Assembly: GCA_016196065.1 (NCBI GenBank)
Contig: JACPYL010000010.1
Location: forward strand, 1,054,001 to 1,118,000
Length of the DNA stretch: 64,000 nucleotides
Direction: 5' to 3'
Origin: Acidobacteriota bacterium
GTDB lineage: Bacteria; Acidobacteriota; Terriglobia; Terriglobales; Acidobacteriaceae
Shown here: piece by piece, positions 28,237 through 38,300 of the stretch
How the letters are laid out: every line of letters begins with the position of its first letter
Numbering within the stretch: position 1 is the first letter of the stretch
Program-made: the position numbers and the translations under genes
The notes under the pieces: generated by a model
The model's database searches: none
Seen by the model: only the letters and a program-made list of their open reading frames with translations
What the model was told of the DNA's origin: nothing

Positions 28237-28962
28237 ATGAAAGTGTACTGGCTGGAACAAACGCAAGAGGAAGTTCCGGAAAAAAATGATTGGCTCAGCT
28301 CGAGTGAAACCGTTTGCTTGAGCAACATGCGCATTCCCAAACGACGGATGGACTGGCGGTTGGGGCGATGGACAGCAAAACGCGCCCTCGCCTCATGGCT
28401 GCATGTTCCCGCTCATCCGCTTGTGTTTGCGAAAATCGAAATTCGGCCGGCACCGACGGGCGCTCCTGAAGTCTTCCTGGCGAACAAACCGGCAAACGTG
28501 AGCTTCTCCCTCAGTCACCGGGACGAAAGAGCAATGTGCGCCATCGCGCTGTCAGGCGCGGAACTGGGTTGCGATCTGGAAATGATCGAACCGCACAGCG
28601 ACGCCTTTCTCGCGGATTATTTCACAGCCCAGGAGCAAGCACTGGTGACGGGTATGTCCGCTGCGGATAGACCCCGGATGCTCGCCCTGCTCTGGAGCAG
28701 CAAAGAAAGCACGCTGAAGGCGCTGCACACCGGCCTGCGAGTCGACACGCGATGTGCTGTTGTCAGCCCCTCCGATCCGCTGGTTGAGCGGAACGGGTGG
28801 AGTCCGCTGCAGGTTCGCTACGCTGGCAACAGAGTTTTCCACGGCTGGTGGCAGAGGACAGAGGCCAGGTTGCGAACGCTCGTCGCAGCACCACGGCCGG
28901 AGCCGCCGATCCCGTTTCGCGTCCCAGAGTATTGTTCCGACCATGTCGCCCAGTACGCGTAG
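28237..28962 (+). CDS. Sfp-type 4'-phosphopantetheinyl transferase
   Basis: The 241-residue enzyme moves phosphopantetheine from CoA to carrier proteins. Family motifs are present: SFSLSHRDERAMCA, GCDLE with D113 and E115 as Mg ligands, and WSSKES with K156-E157. The start ATG at 28237 follows GAAGGA and lies 16 bases after the carboxylase. It is the only such enzyme in the window and the obvious candidate to charge the four megasynthase ACPs. Because those ACPs have Thr rather than Ser at the acceptor site, this enzyme may have adapted specificity. The last ~40 residues are Pro/Arg-rich and not part of the core. Confidence 0.9.
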   Translation: MKVYWLEQTQEEVPEKNDWLSSSETVCLSNMRIPKRRMDWRLGRWTAKRALASWLHVPAHPLVFAKIEIRPAPTGAPEVFLANKPANVSFSLSHRDERAMCAIALSGAELGCDLEMIEPHSDAFLADYFTAQEQALVTGMSAADRPRMLALLWSSKESTLKALHTGLRVDTRCAVVSPSDPLVERNGWSPLQVRYAGNRVFHGWWQRTEARLRTLVAAPRPEPPIPFRVPEYCSDHVAQYA

Positions 28963-28970
28963 AAGCTAGT

Positions 28971-30644
28971 GTGTCCGAGAAACAAATGTCATCCAGCAAC
29001 GGCCAATTCGATTTTGATTTCATTGTCATCGGATCTGGTTTCGGTGGCAGTGTCTCCGCGCTCCGACTGACGGAAAAAGGCTATCGCGTTGCTGTGATGG
29101 AAATGGGCCGGCGCTGGAACCCCGCCAATCTGCCGCGCACCAGTTGGTCGTTGCGTCGGTGGTTCTGGCGTCCTAGCCTCGGCCTACGTGGGTTCTTCAA
29201 CATACGGTTCTTTCGGCACGCAACCATCTTCCACGGTTGCGCGGTGGGCGGCGGATCGATCACCTATGCGACAACCTTGCTGCCCGCTCCCAGTAAAGTG
29301 TGGGAACGGGGAACCTGGGATGGATTAGCCGACTGGAAAACCGAAATGCCTCAGTACTACGGAACCGCGTCGCGGATGCTGGGCGTAGTGGAAAACAGAA
29401 TCCTCGGGCCCGCCGACCATCTTCTTCAGCAAGCTGCGCAACTTGCCGGAGTCGGACATACCTTCTACCGCACGAATGTGGGCATCTTCGAACCGGCGGA
29501 GAATCAGCCCGGCAATACCACAGTCCCTGACCCATTCTTTGGCGGAGAAGGTCCGGCGCGAACCACCTGCATCGGCTGCGGAGGCTGCATGATGGGTTGC
29601 CGTTTTGGCGCCAAGAATACGCTGGACCTGGGCTACCTGTTTCTGGCTGAAAAGCACGGAGCACAAGTATTTCCGGAAACCAGAGTAGTCAGCGTAAAGC
29701 CCCTGCATGGCAGCGAGGACGGCAGTCAAGGCTACGAGGTTGGAACCGTTCCATCCATGGCATGGTTCCGACACAAGCCACAGCGATTCACTTGCCGCGG
29801 CGTGATTTTCTCTGCGTCGTCGCTAGGCACGATGGAACTTCTTTTTCGATTCAAGGAAATTGGTTTGTTGCCGCACCTCAGCGAGCAAATCGGACAACAC
29901 GTTCGTACAAATTCCGAATCGCTGATCGGCGCGCGCACGCCGGGCCATTCGCAAGACTTGTCGGAAGGGATCGCAATCGGTTCCGGCGTCTACATTGACG
30001 AGCACACCCACATCGAGGCGGTCCGTTATCCACGCGGGTCCGACGCGATGGGGGTTCTCACCACGATCCTGACCGATGGCCGCCCCGGCCCGCAGAGGAT
30101 CGCGCTCTGGCTCAAGAACGTGATGGCGTCGCTGCTCCGTCATCCGCTGAAGACGGTGCGCGTACTGCAGCCTTGGGGCTGGGCGCGGGAGTTCGTGATC
30201 CTACTGTGTATGCAGGCTCTCGATGGAGAGATCGAGATGCGCTGGCAACGACCGTGGTTCTGGCCGTTCCGGAAATATCTGGTGAGTCGGGGAGAGAAAG
30301 TTCCCACCTACATTCCGAAGGCCAACGAGTTCGCCAAGGTGTACGCACAACTCACTGGCGGGTTTGCAATGAGCATGCTTCCGGAAATTCTGTTCGACGT
30401 ACCGGGCACGGCGCACTGTATTGGAGGATGCGTGATCGCAAATTCCTCAACGCGCGGTGTGGTCGACCATCGCCAGCGCGTGTTTAATTACAAGAACATG
30501 TACATCTGCGACGGGTCCGTCGTGGCGGCAAACCTCGGCGTCAACCCCAGCCTGACGATCACGGCACTCTCCGAACGGGCCATGAGCTTTATCCCACTTG
30601 CGACGCAGACAACGTGGGACGATAGCGCTACGAAAGGCGCGTGA
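28971..30644 (+). CDS. GMC-family FAD oxidoreductase with CxxCxxCxxxC motif
   Basis: The 557-residue flavoenzyme resembles bacterial cholesterol-oxidase-like GMC proteins. The FAD-binding motif GSGFGGSVSALRL is near residue 20, GCAVGGGSITYA follows, and the C-terminal region has HCIGGC and VNPSLTITALSER. A cysteine cluster with Fe-S spacing occurs at C200, C203, C206 and C210 (CIGCGGCMMGC). I recall similar clusters in this subfamily. It would oxidise an alcohol; in this operon a fatty or hydroxy-acyl alcohol is plausible but unproven. GTG 28971 is taken as the start (8 bases after the transferase stop); ATG 28986 is the alternative. Confidence 0.82.
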   Translation: MSEKQMSSSNGQFDFDFIVIGSGFGGSVSALRLTEKGYRVAVMEMGRRWNPANLPRTSWSLRRWFWRPSLGLRGFFNIRFFRHATIFHGCAVGGGSITYATTLLPAPSKVWERGTWDGLADWKTEMPQYYGTASRMLGVVENRILGPADHLLQQAAQLAGVGHTFYRTNVGIFEPAENQPGNTTVPDPFFGGEGPARTTCIGCGGCMMGCRFGAKNTLDLGYLFLAEKHGAQVFPETRVVSVKPLHGSEDGSQGYEVGTVPSMAWFRHKPQRFTCRGVIFSASSLGTMELLFRFKEIGLLPHLSEQIGQHVRTNSESLIGARTPGHSQDLSEGIAIGSGVYIDEHTHIEAVRYPRGSDAMGVLTTILTDGRPGPQRIALWLKNVMASLLRHPLKTVRVLQPWGWAREFVILLCMQALDGEIEMRWQRPWFWPFRKYLVSRGEKVPTYIPKANEFAKVYAQLTGGFAMSMLPEILFDVPGTAHCIGGCVIANSSTRGVVDHRQRVFNYKNMYICDGSVVAANLGVNPSLTITALSERAMSFIPLATQTTWDDSATKGA

Positions 30645-30743
30645 CCGGGACTCCGTGACGCAGATCACTGAGACTCTACCGCGCGCGATGCATCCTGCAG
30701 AGGACAACATCGTCGGCGAAAATTACCGGCGAGGAGGCTCACT

Positions 30744-30953
30744 ATGGACCGACAGATAGATTGGCCATGGAGTTGGGAAGAAGAAGCAGAGTGGAAGGCA
30801 GAACTGGAAGAAAGAGACAATGATTTCGTCGAGGAGTTGATCGAAGATGCGGTCGAAGGGCGTGTCACCGACTCCCGTTACGCTCTCGGACTTCCGGCGG
30901 AAGGTGAGTCGAGCGCGGATCGTGCTCCCGACAAATACCTGGTCGTAACCTAA
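30744..30953 (+). CDS. Small acidic hypothetical protein
   Basis: This is a 69-residue, strongly acidic protein, with many Glu and Asp and four Trp near the N-terminus. It starts at an ATG preceded by GAGGAGG. It has no signal peptide or recognisable motif. The good ribosome-binding site and the position 99 bases after the GMC gene support a real gene, probably the last of the lipid operon. Function unknown. Confidence 0.6.
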   Translation: MDRQIDWPWSWEEEAEWKAELEERDNDFVEELIEDAVEGRVTDSRYALGLPAEGESSADRAPDKYLVVT

Positions 30954-31177
30954 CCTGCACTCACGTTGCGTGGGGAAGCAGCGGGAAACCTATTCCGTCG
31001 TGTAGTTAGATTCCATGCGCCTGACCTGACGATTCGAAACAGCTATCGCTCTACCCCTAAGCGCGATTCATACCGAGCGAACCGAACAAAGTGGTGTAAA
31101 CCGAAGCGACCCGTTGTATGATCATGCCGCGTCGCCTACCCTTGGGAACCCAAAGCTAACAAGAAGAGGACAGTTTT

Positions 31178-34100
31178 ATGTATCTTGTCCGATCGATTCG
31201 TCTCGCCTTGCTGTTTTCCGTGGCTGTCTTCTCTATCAGCTTGAGCTACGCCCAGAACGTGAAGCTTGCGCCCACCGCATTGAATTTCGGCAAGCAGCCG
31301 GTTGGTGTTATCAGCGCTCCAAAGACCATCATTGTGACCAACACCGGCATAGCAGCATTACTTATCAGCGGCGTTGCAACGACTGGCGACTATGCCGCAA
31401 ACAACCAATGCCCAGGGTCTCTCGCTCCTGCTAACGGTTGCACAATCAGCGTCTCGTTTACGCCAAGCGCCGCCGGCAAGCGTTCAGGCGCTTTGACGAT
31501 TACCGACAATGCGCCAGGAGGAACTCAATCGGTACCACTGACTGGAGTGGGAGTGAGCGCCATCGTAGTGGCCCCCACGAAACTCGCTTTCGGAAACTCC
31601 GTCGTTGGTGTAACGGCACTTCCCAAGTCCGTCAAGGTGACCAATAACCTGTCCAGAGCCGTCAGCTTGAGTAATATGGCAACCTCTTCCGCCGATTTCG
31701 GATTTCAGAATGGCTGCGGAGCGCAGGTCCCGGCCAAGTCCAGCTGTTCGCTCACGGTTACTTTCACTCCCACCGCCGTGGGAGCGCGCTCAGGAACGCT
31801 CACTTTCTCGGATGATACGGAACCCCCTACTCAATCCGTCCATTTAGCCGGCACTGGTTTGGCTGTGAAATTACTCTCAATTTCTGTACATCCGGCGGGA
31901 GCTAGCGTCGGCATCGGCAGCACGCAGCAGTACCAGGCGATTGGAACGTATAGCAACAACACCACGAGCGACATTACTTCTTCCGTCGTTTGGAAGACGA
32001 CGGATCCCAGCATCGCGACCGTAGGCGCTGCCACCGGCCTGCTCACCGGTATCAAGGGTGGAGTAACCATCGTCTCGGCCACTCAGGGTAGCCGCGCCAA
32101 AGCGATCACCGGCTCAACTACGGTTACGATCATTCCTGTTCTCAACTCGATCACTGTCACGCCCGGCACGGCGACCGTTGCAGCCGGAATCGCGCAGCAG
32201 TTTGCTGCAACCGGCAATTACAACGACGGTTCGCAGCGCGACCTGACCACCACCGCAACGTGGACCTCATCCAACCCTGCGGTCGCCTCCGTCAGCGCTG
32301 CAGGCCTTGCTGCCAGCGCCCAACCTGGGCAGACTTCGATTGCCGCAACGGTCGGTCCCCTCAGCGGCACTGCACTTCTCACCGTGAATCCCGCGGCGTT
32401 GGCTTCGCTGTCCGTCGCTCCGGGAGTCGTTTTTGTAGGAGTAGGCAGCAATCGCCAATACTCGGCCACGGGCACTTTTACGGATGGCAGCACGCGCAAC
32501 GTTACCTCGTCGGTCATCTGGAGTTCCGACAATCCGTCGCTCGCCACGATTGACAGCTTCGGGCTTGGGACCTCCACAGGTGATGGTGCTGCTCACATCA
32601 TCGCCACCGCAGGCACGATCAGCGGTTCGGCAACCATGAACGGTATCGCCGGCGGCTTTGTCGACTGCGATGCGCGCATCCTCGACATGAAGGTTCTTGT
32701 GGTCACGAACGCAAAGGCCGAGGCCGACTTTCCCGCTATCACGCAGGCCCTCGACTATCTCGGAACGCCCTACACCGTTCTGGACATCAGCACTACCGGC
32801 CTCACGATCCCAGCCGGGTTCCTCTCGAACGGATGTCACGGTTATTTCCAGGGCGTGATCTTCGGGGTAGGGAATAGCATCTATAACATCTCGAACGCCC
32901 CAGACCTCTATGCTTATGAGTCCCAGTTCAGCGTCCGGCAATTAAATTGGTTCGTTTTCCCCGACCCGAACTTTGGCGTCGCATGGGTGGGATCCATCGA
33001 CCCCAACTCCACTCCCTACAATTTCCATTACACCGCTGCGGCGGATTCCATCTTCCCTTACGCCAACACCGCGAATCCCGTCGGGATCGTCGACGCTACT
33101 ATCTATCAGGCGAGCGCTGTCAATTCAACTCCGCTGCTCACTGATGACAGTGGCAATGTTCTGGCGACGATCTACAACACCCCCTTTGCGTATCAATATT
33201 TGTCACTCACTTTCGACAGTAACCCGTTCCTGAAACATGATCTCGTCCTGAGCTATGGTTTGATCAATTGGGTGACGCAAGGGATGTTCCTCGGACAGCA
33301 CCACACCTACTTCACGCCCCAAGTGGATGACTACTTCATTGACGATTCGGAGTGGACTCCCGGACTTGACTGCTCTACGAACCCCGATGGCACTGGAACC
33401 ACGATCCGCATCAAGGCTTCCGATCTCACGGCTCTGATCAACTGGCAAGCTGCTAAACAATCGAATCCAGTTTCGGCCAACTTCGTTCTCTCGATGGCAT
33501 TCAACGGCGCTGGCGCCGTGCTGGGCGCGTACCCGAATGATGACCTCACTCCGGCAACGCAGGCTAACCAAGCCTCGTTTAATTGGATCAGCCACACCTT
33601 CGACCACACCAATCTGGATAACGTGACCTACGGGAAAGCGTCAAGCGAGATCACGCAGAACAATGCCATGGCAGCCACGCTAGGGCTAGCGAACTTCAAT
33701 GTCGCGAACATGGTGACCCCTGACATTTCCGGCCTCAGCAATCCCAACTTCCTGCAGGCTGCCGCGGATAATGGTATCCGCTTTCTGGTTAGTGACACCT
33801 CGCGCCCTGGCCAGGACAATCCTTCGCCAAACGTCGGAATCGTCAACCAATACCAGCCGTCGATTCTCGAGATTCCTCGCCACGCCAACAACCTCTTCTT
33901 CAACGTCGCAACACCTGATGATTGGGTTGCAGAATACAACTGCATCTACCCGGAACTGGGCTATTCCTATCCTCAGATCCTCGACAACATCAGCGACACT
34001 TTCGTGGTCAATATGCTGAGGGGCGACATGGATCCGGAAATGTTCCACCAGCCCAACCTGCAAGCCTACAATGGCACGAACAGCCTGCTTGGCGACCTGG

Positions 34101-34381
34101 TGGACATGACTTTCACCAAGTACACTGACTTCGTCAACTTCCCCATCCTCTCTCCTCCCGAAGACGCCATCGGCACCGAAATGGCCAATCGCTCGAAGTA
34201 CAATCTGGCCGGAGTGAGCGCCAGCTTTATCCCTCACCAGCGCATCATGGTGACTGCGCAGCAGACCACCAACGTCCCGGTCACCGGACTGCCCAGCGTG
34301 GGCGCGGAAAATTACGGCGGACAAACCATCACGCACATCGCGCTAATCGGGGGGCAAACGGTGACTCTGCCGGTCCCCTAG
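31178..34381 (+). CDS. Secreted CE18/Agd3-like polysaccharide deacetylase with Ig-like repeats
   Basis: The 1067-residue protein starts with a signal peptide (cleavage near SYA-QN, residue 25). Two ASPM/SPD-2/Hydin-type domains (about 25-230) and about three BIG2-like Ig domains (235-490) follow. The C-terminal half (about 500-1067) resembles fungal Agd3, the deacetylase of galactosaminogalactan (family CE18). It has QVDDYFID with D717-D718, SHTFDHT with H806 and H810 spaced as metal ligands, and ILEIPRH. Such enzymes remove acetyl groups from N-acetylhexosamine polymers outside the cell. The ATG at 31178 follows AAGAGGA. The family call comes from remembered motif patterns; substrate is unknown. 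The EPS locus and the UDP-GlcNAc epimerase in the window suggest a HexNAc-containing polymer. Confidence 0.75.
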   Translation: MYLVRSIRLALLFSVAVFSISLSYAQNVKLAPTALNFGKQPVGVISAPKTIIVTNTGIAALLISGVATTGDYAANNQCPGSLAPANGCTISVSFTPSAAGKRSGALTITDNAPGGTQSVPLTGVGVSAIVVAPTKLAFGNSVVGVTALPKSVKVTNNLSRAVSLSNMATSSADFGFQNGCGAQVPAKSSCSLTVTFTPTAVGARSGTLTFSDDTEPPTQSVHLAGTGLAVKLLSISVHPAGASVGIGSTQQYQAIGTYSNNTTSDITSSVVWKTTDPSIATVGAATGLLTGIKGGVTIVSATQGSRAKAITGSTTVTIIPVLNSITVTPGTATVAAGIAQQFAATGNYNDGSQRDLTTTATWTSSNPAVASVSAAGLAASAQPGQTSIAATVGPLSGTALLTVNPAALASLSVAPGVVFVGVGSNRQYSATGTFTDGSTRNVTSSVIWSSDNPSLATIDSFGLGTSTGDGAAHIIATAGTISGSATMNGIAGGFVDCDARILDMKVLVVTNAKAEADFPAITQALDYLGTPYTVLDISTTGLTIPAGFLSNGCHGYFQGVIFGVGNSIYNISNAPDLYAYESQFSVRQLNWFVFPDPNFGVAWVGSIDPNSTPYNFHYTAAADSIFPYANTANPVGIVDATIYQASAVNSTPLLTDDSGNVLATIYNTPFAYQYLSLTFDSNPFLKHDLVLSYGLINWVTQGMFLGQHHTYFTPQVDDYFIDDSEWTPGLDCSTNPDGTGTTIRIKASDLTALINWQAAKQSNPVSANFVLSMAFNGAGAVLGAYPNDDLTPATQANQASFNWISHTFDHTNLDNVTYGKASSEITQNNAMAATLGLANFNVANMVTPDISGLSNPNFLQAAADNGIRFLVSDTSRPGQDNPSPNVGIVNQYQPSILEIPRHANNLFFNVATPDDWVAEYNCIYPELGYSYPQILDNISDTFVVNMLRGDMDPEMFHQPNLQAYNGTNSLLGDLVDMTFTKYTDFVNFPILSPPEDAIGTEMANRSKYNLAGVSASFIPHQRIMVTAQQTTNVPVTGLPSVGAENYGGQTITHIALIGGQTVTLPVP

Positions 34382-34499
34382 CGGCGTCCTCCATGAACAG
34401 ATAAGGACGCGAAGAAAAAGCGGCCTGCTGCCATAGAATCGGCACGCAGACCGCATGTCACCAGCACTTGCGACTATCTCGTATAGGACCGATCGTCGA

Positions 34500-35084
34500 T
34501 TATTGGCCTTCACAGGTCACGTGATCGTTCCAATCGACGAACGCTCCGTTTGGGCTATGCCGCCATGCCCACACGTGCAACTCAAAGAATGGTGCGGGGA
34601 TGTTGAACCGGTTCGGAATGCCGACCAGCTGAAACGTTTGCCCTTCGAGCACCGGCGGAGTGTTGTTGTTATTTGCCAGCCATGTGGCGGCGTCCACGAT
34701 GTATTCGACGCCGACCAGCTTCGTCTGTCCGTTCGCGGTCTCGTAGATGAGTGCCTCGGGCTGCGAGACGTCAATCTTGCCGTCGCCCACTAGATCCCCA
34801 TTTACGTAGTGCACACCCATGGCTCCATGGTCCGGTCCGCTGACGCAACCAAGGAACGGTCCATAGCCCGGCGGAAGGTTGCTGACGTCCTGATAATTCT
34901 TGGTCGCGTTTCTGACAAGTTGAACGAGCCTGGCTTGTTCGGTTTTCGCTCGAGCATCTTGGCCTTGCCCACTATGCTTGCCCGATGCGAAGAGTGGCGT
35001 GGCGATGACTAGGCTGCTTAGCAGAGCCAGACGCAAGGTATTCATCGTCGAAGTGTGGATGAGATTCGTGATTCGGTTCGTCAT
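34500..35084 (-). CDS. Secreted hypothetical protein
   Basis: This 194-residue protein on the minus strand starts at an ATG 6 bases after AGGAG. A second ATG 13 codons later (MNTLRLALL) is possible and would give a more typical signal peptide. The hydrophobic segment ends near LFASG. The mature part contains GCVSGPDHGAMGVHYVNGDL, EALIYETANGQTKLVGVEYIV and, near the end, ELHVWAWRHSPNGAF. It has conserved-looking His, Trp and Asp but no named family that I can support. It converges on the deacetylase gene, with 118 bases between them. Confidence 0.7.
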   Translation of the reverse strand: MTNRITNLIHTSTMNTLRLALLSSLVIATPLFASGKHSGQGQDARAKTEQARLVQLVRNATKNYQDVSNLPPGYGPFLGCVSGPDHGAMGVHYVNGDLVGDGKIDVSQPEALIYETANGQTKLVGVEYIVDAATWLANNNNTPPVLEGQTFQLVGIPNRFNIPAPFFELHVWAWRHSPNGAFVDWNDHVTCEGQ

Positions 35085-35304
35085 AGGTTTCTCCTGATCG
35101 GATTTGGTGGCAGGTGCGGTCCCTTCTAACTGAATGTGCCGCCTGCTCATGCCCGCGCATACTGCCGCAGCAGAATGAGGTTGACCATAGCGAACGTCTG
35201 AAGATTGCCTTACGCCACATGAATTCGTAAATTGCTGAAAGTATTGGACGTGGAGGAACGTACTCAGCGATGTAAAATCAGCGCAATCGCTTTAGGGGTG
35301 TCTT

Positions 35305-38300
35305 ATGGCTATAGATCCAGTCAAAACGGCCGGACCGATCCGGTTCGGTGGGGATTTTGAGCTGGACTTGCGCGCCTACGAACTGCGCCGCGCTGGCCGG
35401 GTCCTCAAACTGGAGCGTATCCCGATGGAACTGCTTCTCCTCTTGATGGAAGGGAAGGGGCAGATCGTGACCCGCGACCAGATCATCGCAAGAATCTGGG
35501 GCAAGGATGTCTTCCTCGATACCGACAACAGCATCAACGCCGCCATCCGCAAGATTCGCCAGGTCCTGAAAGACGATTCCGAGCAGCCTCGTTTTGTGCA
35601 AACCGTTATCGGTCGGGGATACCGGTTCATCGCGCCAATTACAGAAACACACGTCGAAGTTGCGGTCCCCCGAGCCATTCCCGGAGAAGACCTGATTGGC
35701 AAGGAGGTCTCCCACTATCGGATCCTCTCCAGGCTCGGCAGTGGAGGGATGGGCGTGGTCTACGAAGCGGAAGATATCCGTCTGGGGCGCAGAGTGGCGT
35801 TGAAGTTCTTGCCAGACGCTCTTGCCCATGATCCAAAGGTCGTGCAGCGGTTTGAGCGTGAAGCTCGGGCTGCCTCTTCGTTAAACCATCCCAACATCTG
35901 CACCATTTACGAAGTAGAAGAACATGATCGTCAGCGGGTGATCGTGATGGAGTTGCTGGAAGGGGAAAGCCTGACTCAGCGAATCCGCGAAGGGACAATC
36001 TCGACCAGTGACGTTTTAGATTTTGGGATACAGGCCTGCGAAGCGCTGGAAGCGGCCCATGCAAAGGGGATCATCCACCGCGACATCAAACCTGGGAACA
36101 TTTTCCTGGTTGGCCGCGGCCGGGTGAAGGTCCTGGATTTCGGATTGGCCAAGGTGCTCCCCGAGCAAGTTGCTGAAGAGAATTCCGAGGCGGAGCCTCT
36201 AACAGAGGATGGCATCATCCCAGGCACAACGTGTTACATGTCGCCGGAGCAGGTGCGCGGAGAAACAGTGGACGCGCGCAGCGATCTGTTTTCCCTTGGA
36301 GTTGTGCTCTACGAAATGGCCACGGGCGAACGCCCTTTCGTCGCCAGGAATCGCATTATGCTGATGAATGCGATCCTGAATGCGAAGCCAACCGCTTCCA
36401 GCAAACTGAATCCATCATTGCCCGCCGCTCTGGACACGATCATCACGAGGGCGTTGGAGAAAAACCGAGAGAAGCGCTTCCAGCACGCCGCCGATATCTG
36501 CTTGGAGTTGAAGCGATTGAAGCAAGAGATCAGAAATGAACCGGCGCCGGTTGCAGTGGCGGCTCCTTCCGGACCACACCACCGCCTAGAACGCTATGGC
36601 TCGATTGTCGCCGCCATACGCGACCGCCTGCTGGAGAAGCCTACGAAACCAGTGCAAGCACGCCCGACGAATTTGCCGGTGCAACGAACCGGGTTTGTGG
36701 GACGAGAGAAGGAAGTCGCAGACGCAATCGAACTGCTGCTGCGTCCGGACGTACGCTTGGTGACGGTCACGGGGCCAGGCGGGATTGGCAAGACACGCCT
36801 CGCAGTGCAGGTGGCAAGCAGCCTGGTCCAGTATTTTCCGGGAGGTGTCTATTTTGTTCCGCTGGCCTCGCTGGGCGATCCGATCTTGATGGCTTCCGTC
36901 ATCGTTCAGATGCTGGGAATCCGCGACTTTGGAACGCAGCCTCCAATCGAAATACTCAAAGAGGCGCTAAGGGAGCGGTTGCGCGCACCCATACTACTCC
37001 TCTTGGACAATTTCGAGCACCTGATTGCGGCTGCGCCCATTGTGGCAGAACTGCTGGCCACGGCGCACAATCTCAAGATCCTGGTCACCAGCCGCGCAGT
37101 CCTCCACGTATACGGCGAACATGAATTTCCCGTGCCACCACTGGCACTACCAGATTCGCGGTCGATGACTTCGATTGACGATCTCTCGAAGTATTCGGCA
37201 GTCGCGCTCTTCCTGGAACGTGCCGTTGCAGCCAAGCCGGACTTCGAACTCAACCAGGAAAATTCGTCCGCGGTCGCCGAGATTTGCGTGCGGTTGGATG
37301 GTCTGCCGCTTGCGATCGAGCTTGCAGCTGCCCGTGTGAAAGTCCTTTCCCCGTCGGCCATGCGCACGCGCCTTGCAAGCCAGTTACAACTTCTGACTGG
37401 TGGAGCACGCGACTTGCCCGTACGGCACCAGACCCTCCGAGCTACGATCGACTGGAGCTACGATCTGCTGAACGCAGCCGAGCAGCGGCTGTTCCGGAGA
37501 TTATCGGTGTTCGTCGGTGGCTGGACACTGGAGGGCGCAGAAGCCGTTTGCGACACCAAAGGCGATCTCGACCTGGACCTGCTGGATGGAATGACGTCCA
37601 TGGTGGACAAAAGCCTGGTACAGCAGGTCGAGCCCATGAATGGCGAAACCCGATTCGTGATGCTGCACACGATTCGCGAGTACGCTCTCGAGAAGCTGGA
37701 GCTTAGCGGAGAGAAGCCTGCGACCAAGCGAGCCCATGCCGCATACTGCCTGGTTTTGGCGGAAGAGGGGGCCAGCGAACAAAGAATCACAGAAGGAACC
37801 GGCTGGCTAGACCGTTGCACGATTGAACATGACAATTTTCGCGCGGCGCTCGATTGGCTGACAGAAAACAGAGAGACCGAGTGGGGCCTGCGCCTCGGTG
37901 CTGCCCTGTTTCGTTTCTGGGAGAGCGGCGAGTACCTCACGGAAGGACGGGACCGACTGGGCAAGTTGCTGAAACTGGCTGGACCCGAAGGGCGCACGAA
38001 GGCGTGTGCGCGCGCGTTCTTTGCCGCGGGTGTGTTAGCCAGCGCTCAACGAGACTACGCCTCGGCAAATGTACTCACACGGGAAAGTCTCGATATCGCG
38101 CGGCAGTTAGACGACAAGCTGGGTGTCGCCGTCTCGCTCAACGCGCTCGGCGTCCATGCGCGCGACAATGGAGAGGTTGAAGCTGCTCTTTGCTTGTTCG
38201 AAGAGTGCCTGGTTCTATGGAGGGAATTGGGCGACCGCCAAGCGGAGGCTCGGTCGATCAGCAACCTGGCGGGCGCTGTGAAATTGGACGGGGACTATAC

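Noticed and set aside
31078-31177. Possible riboswitch in the leader of the deacetylase gene
   Set aside because: Only a short TTGGG/CCCAA dyad and a vague similarity to c-di-GMP aptamer ends; no full consensus was seen.
34384-34410. Possible terminator hairpin (GCGTCC...GGACGC) after the deacetylase gene
   Set aside because: Only 6 bp with a 15-base loop and no T-run; too weak to call.
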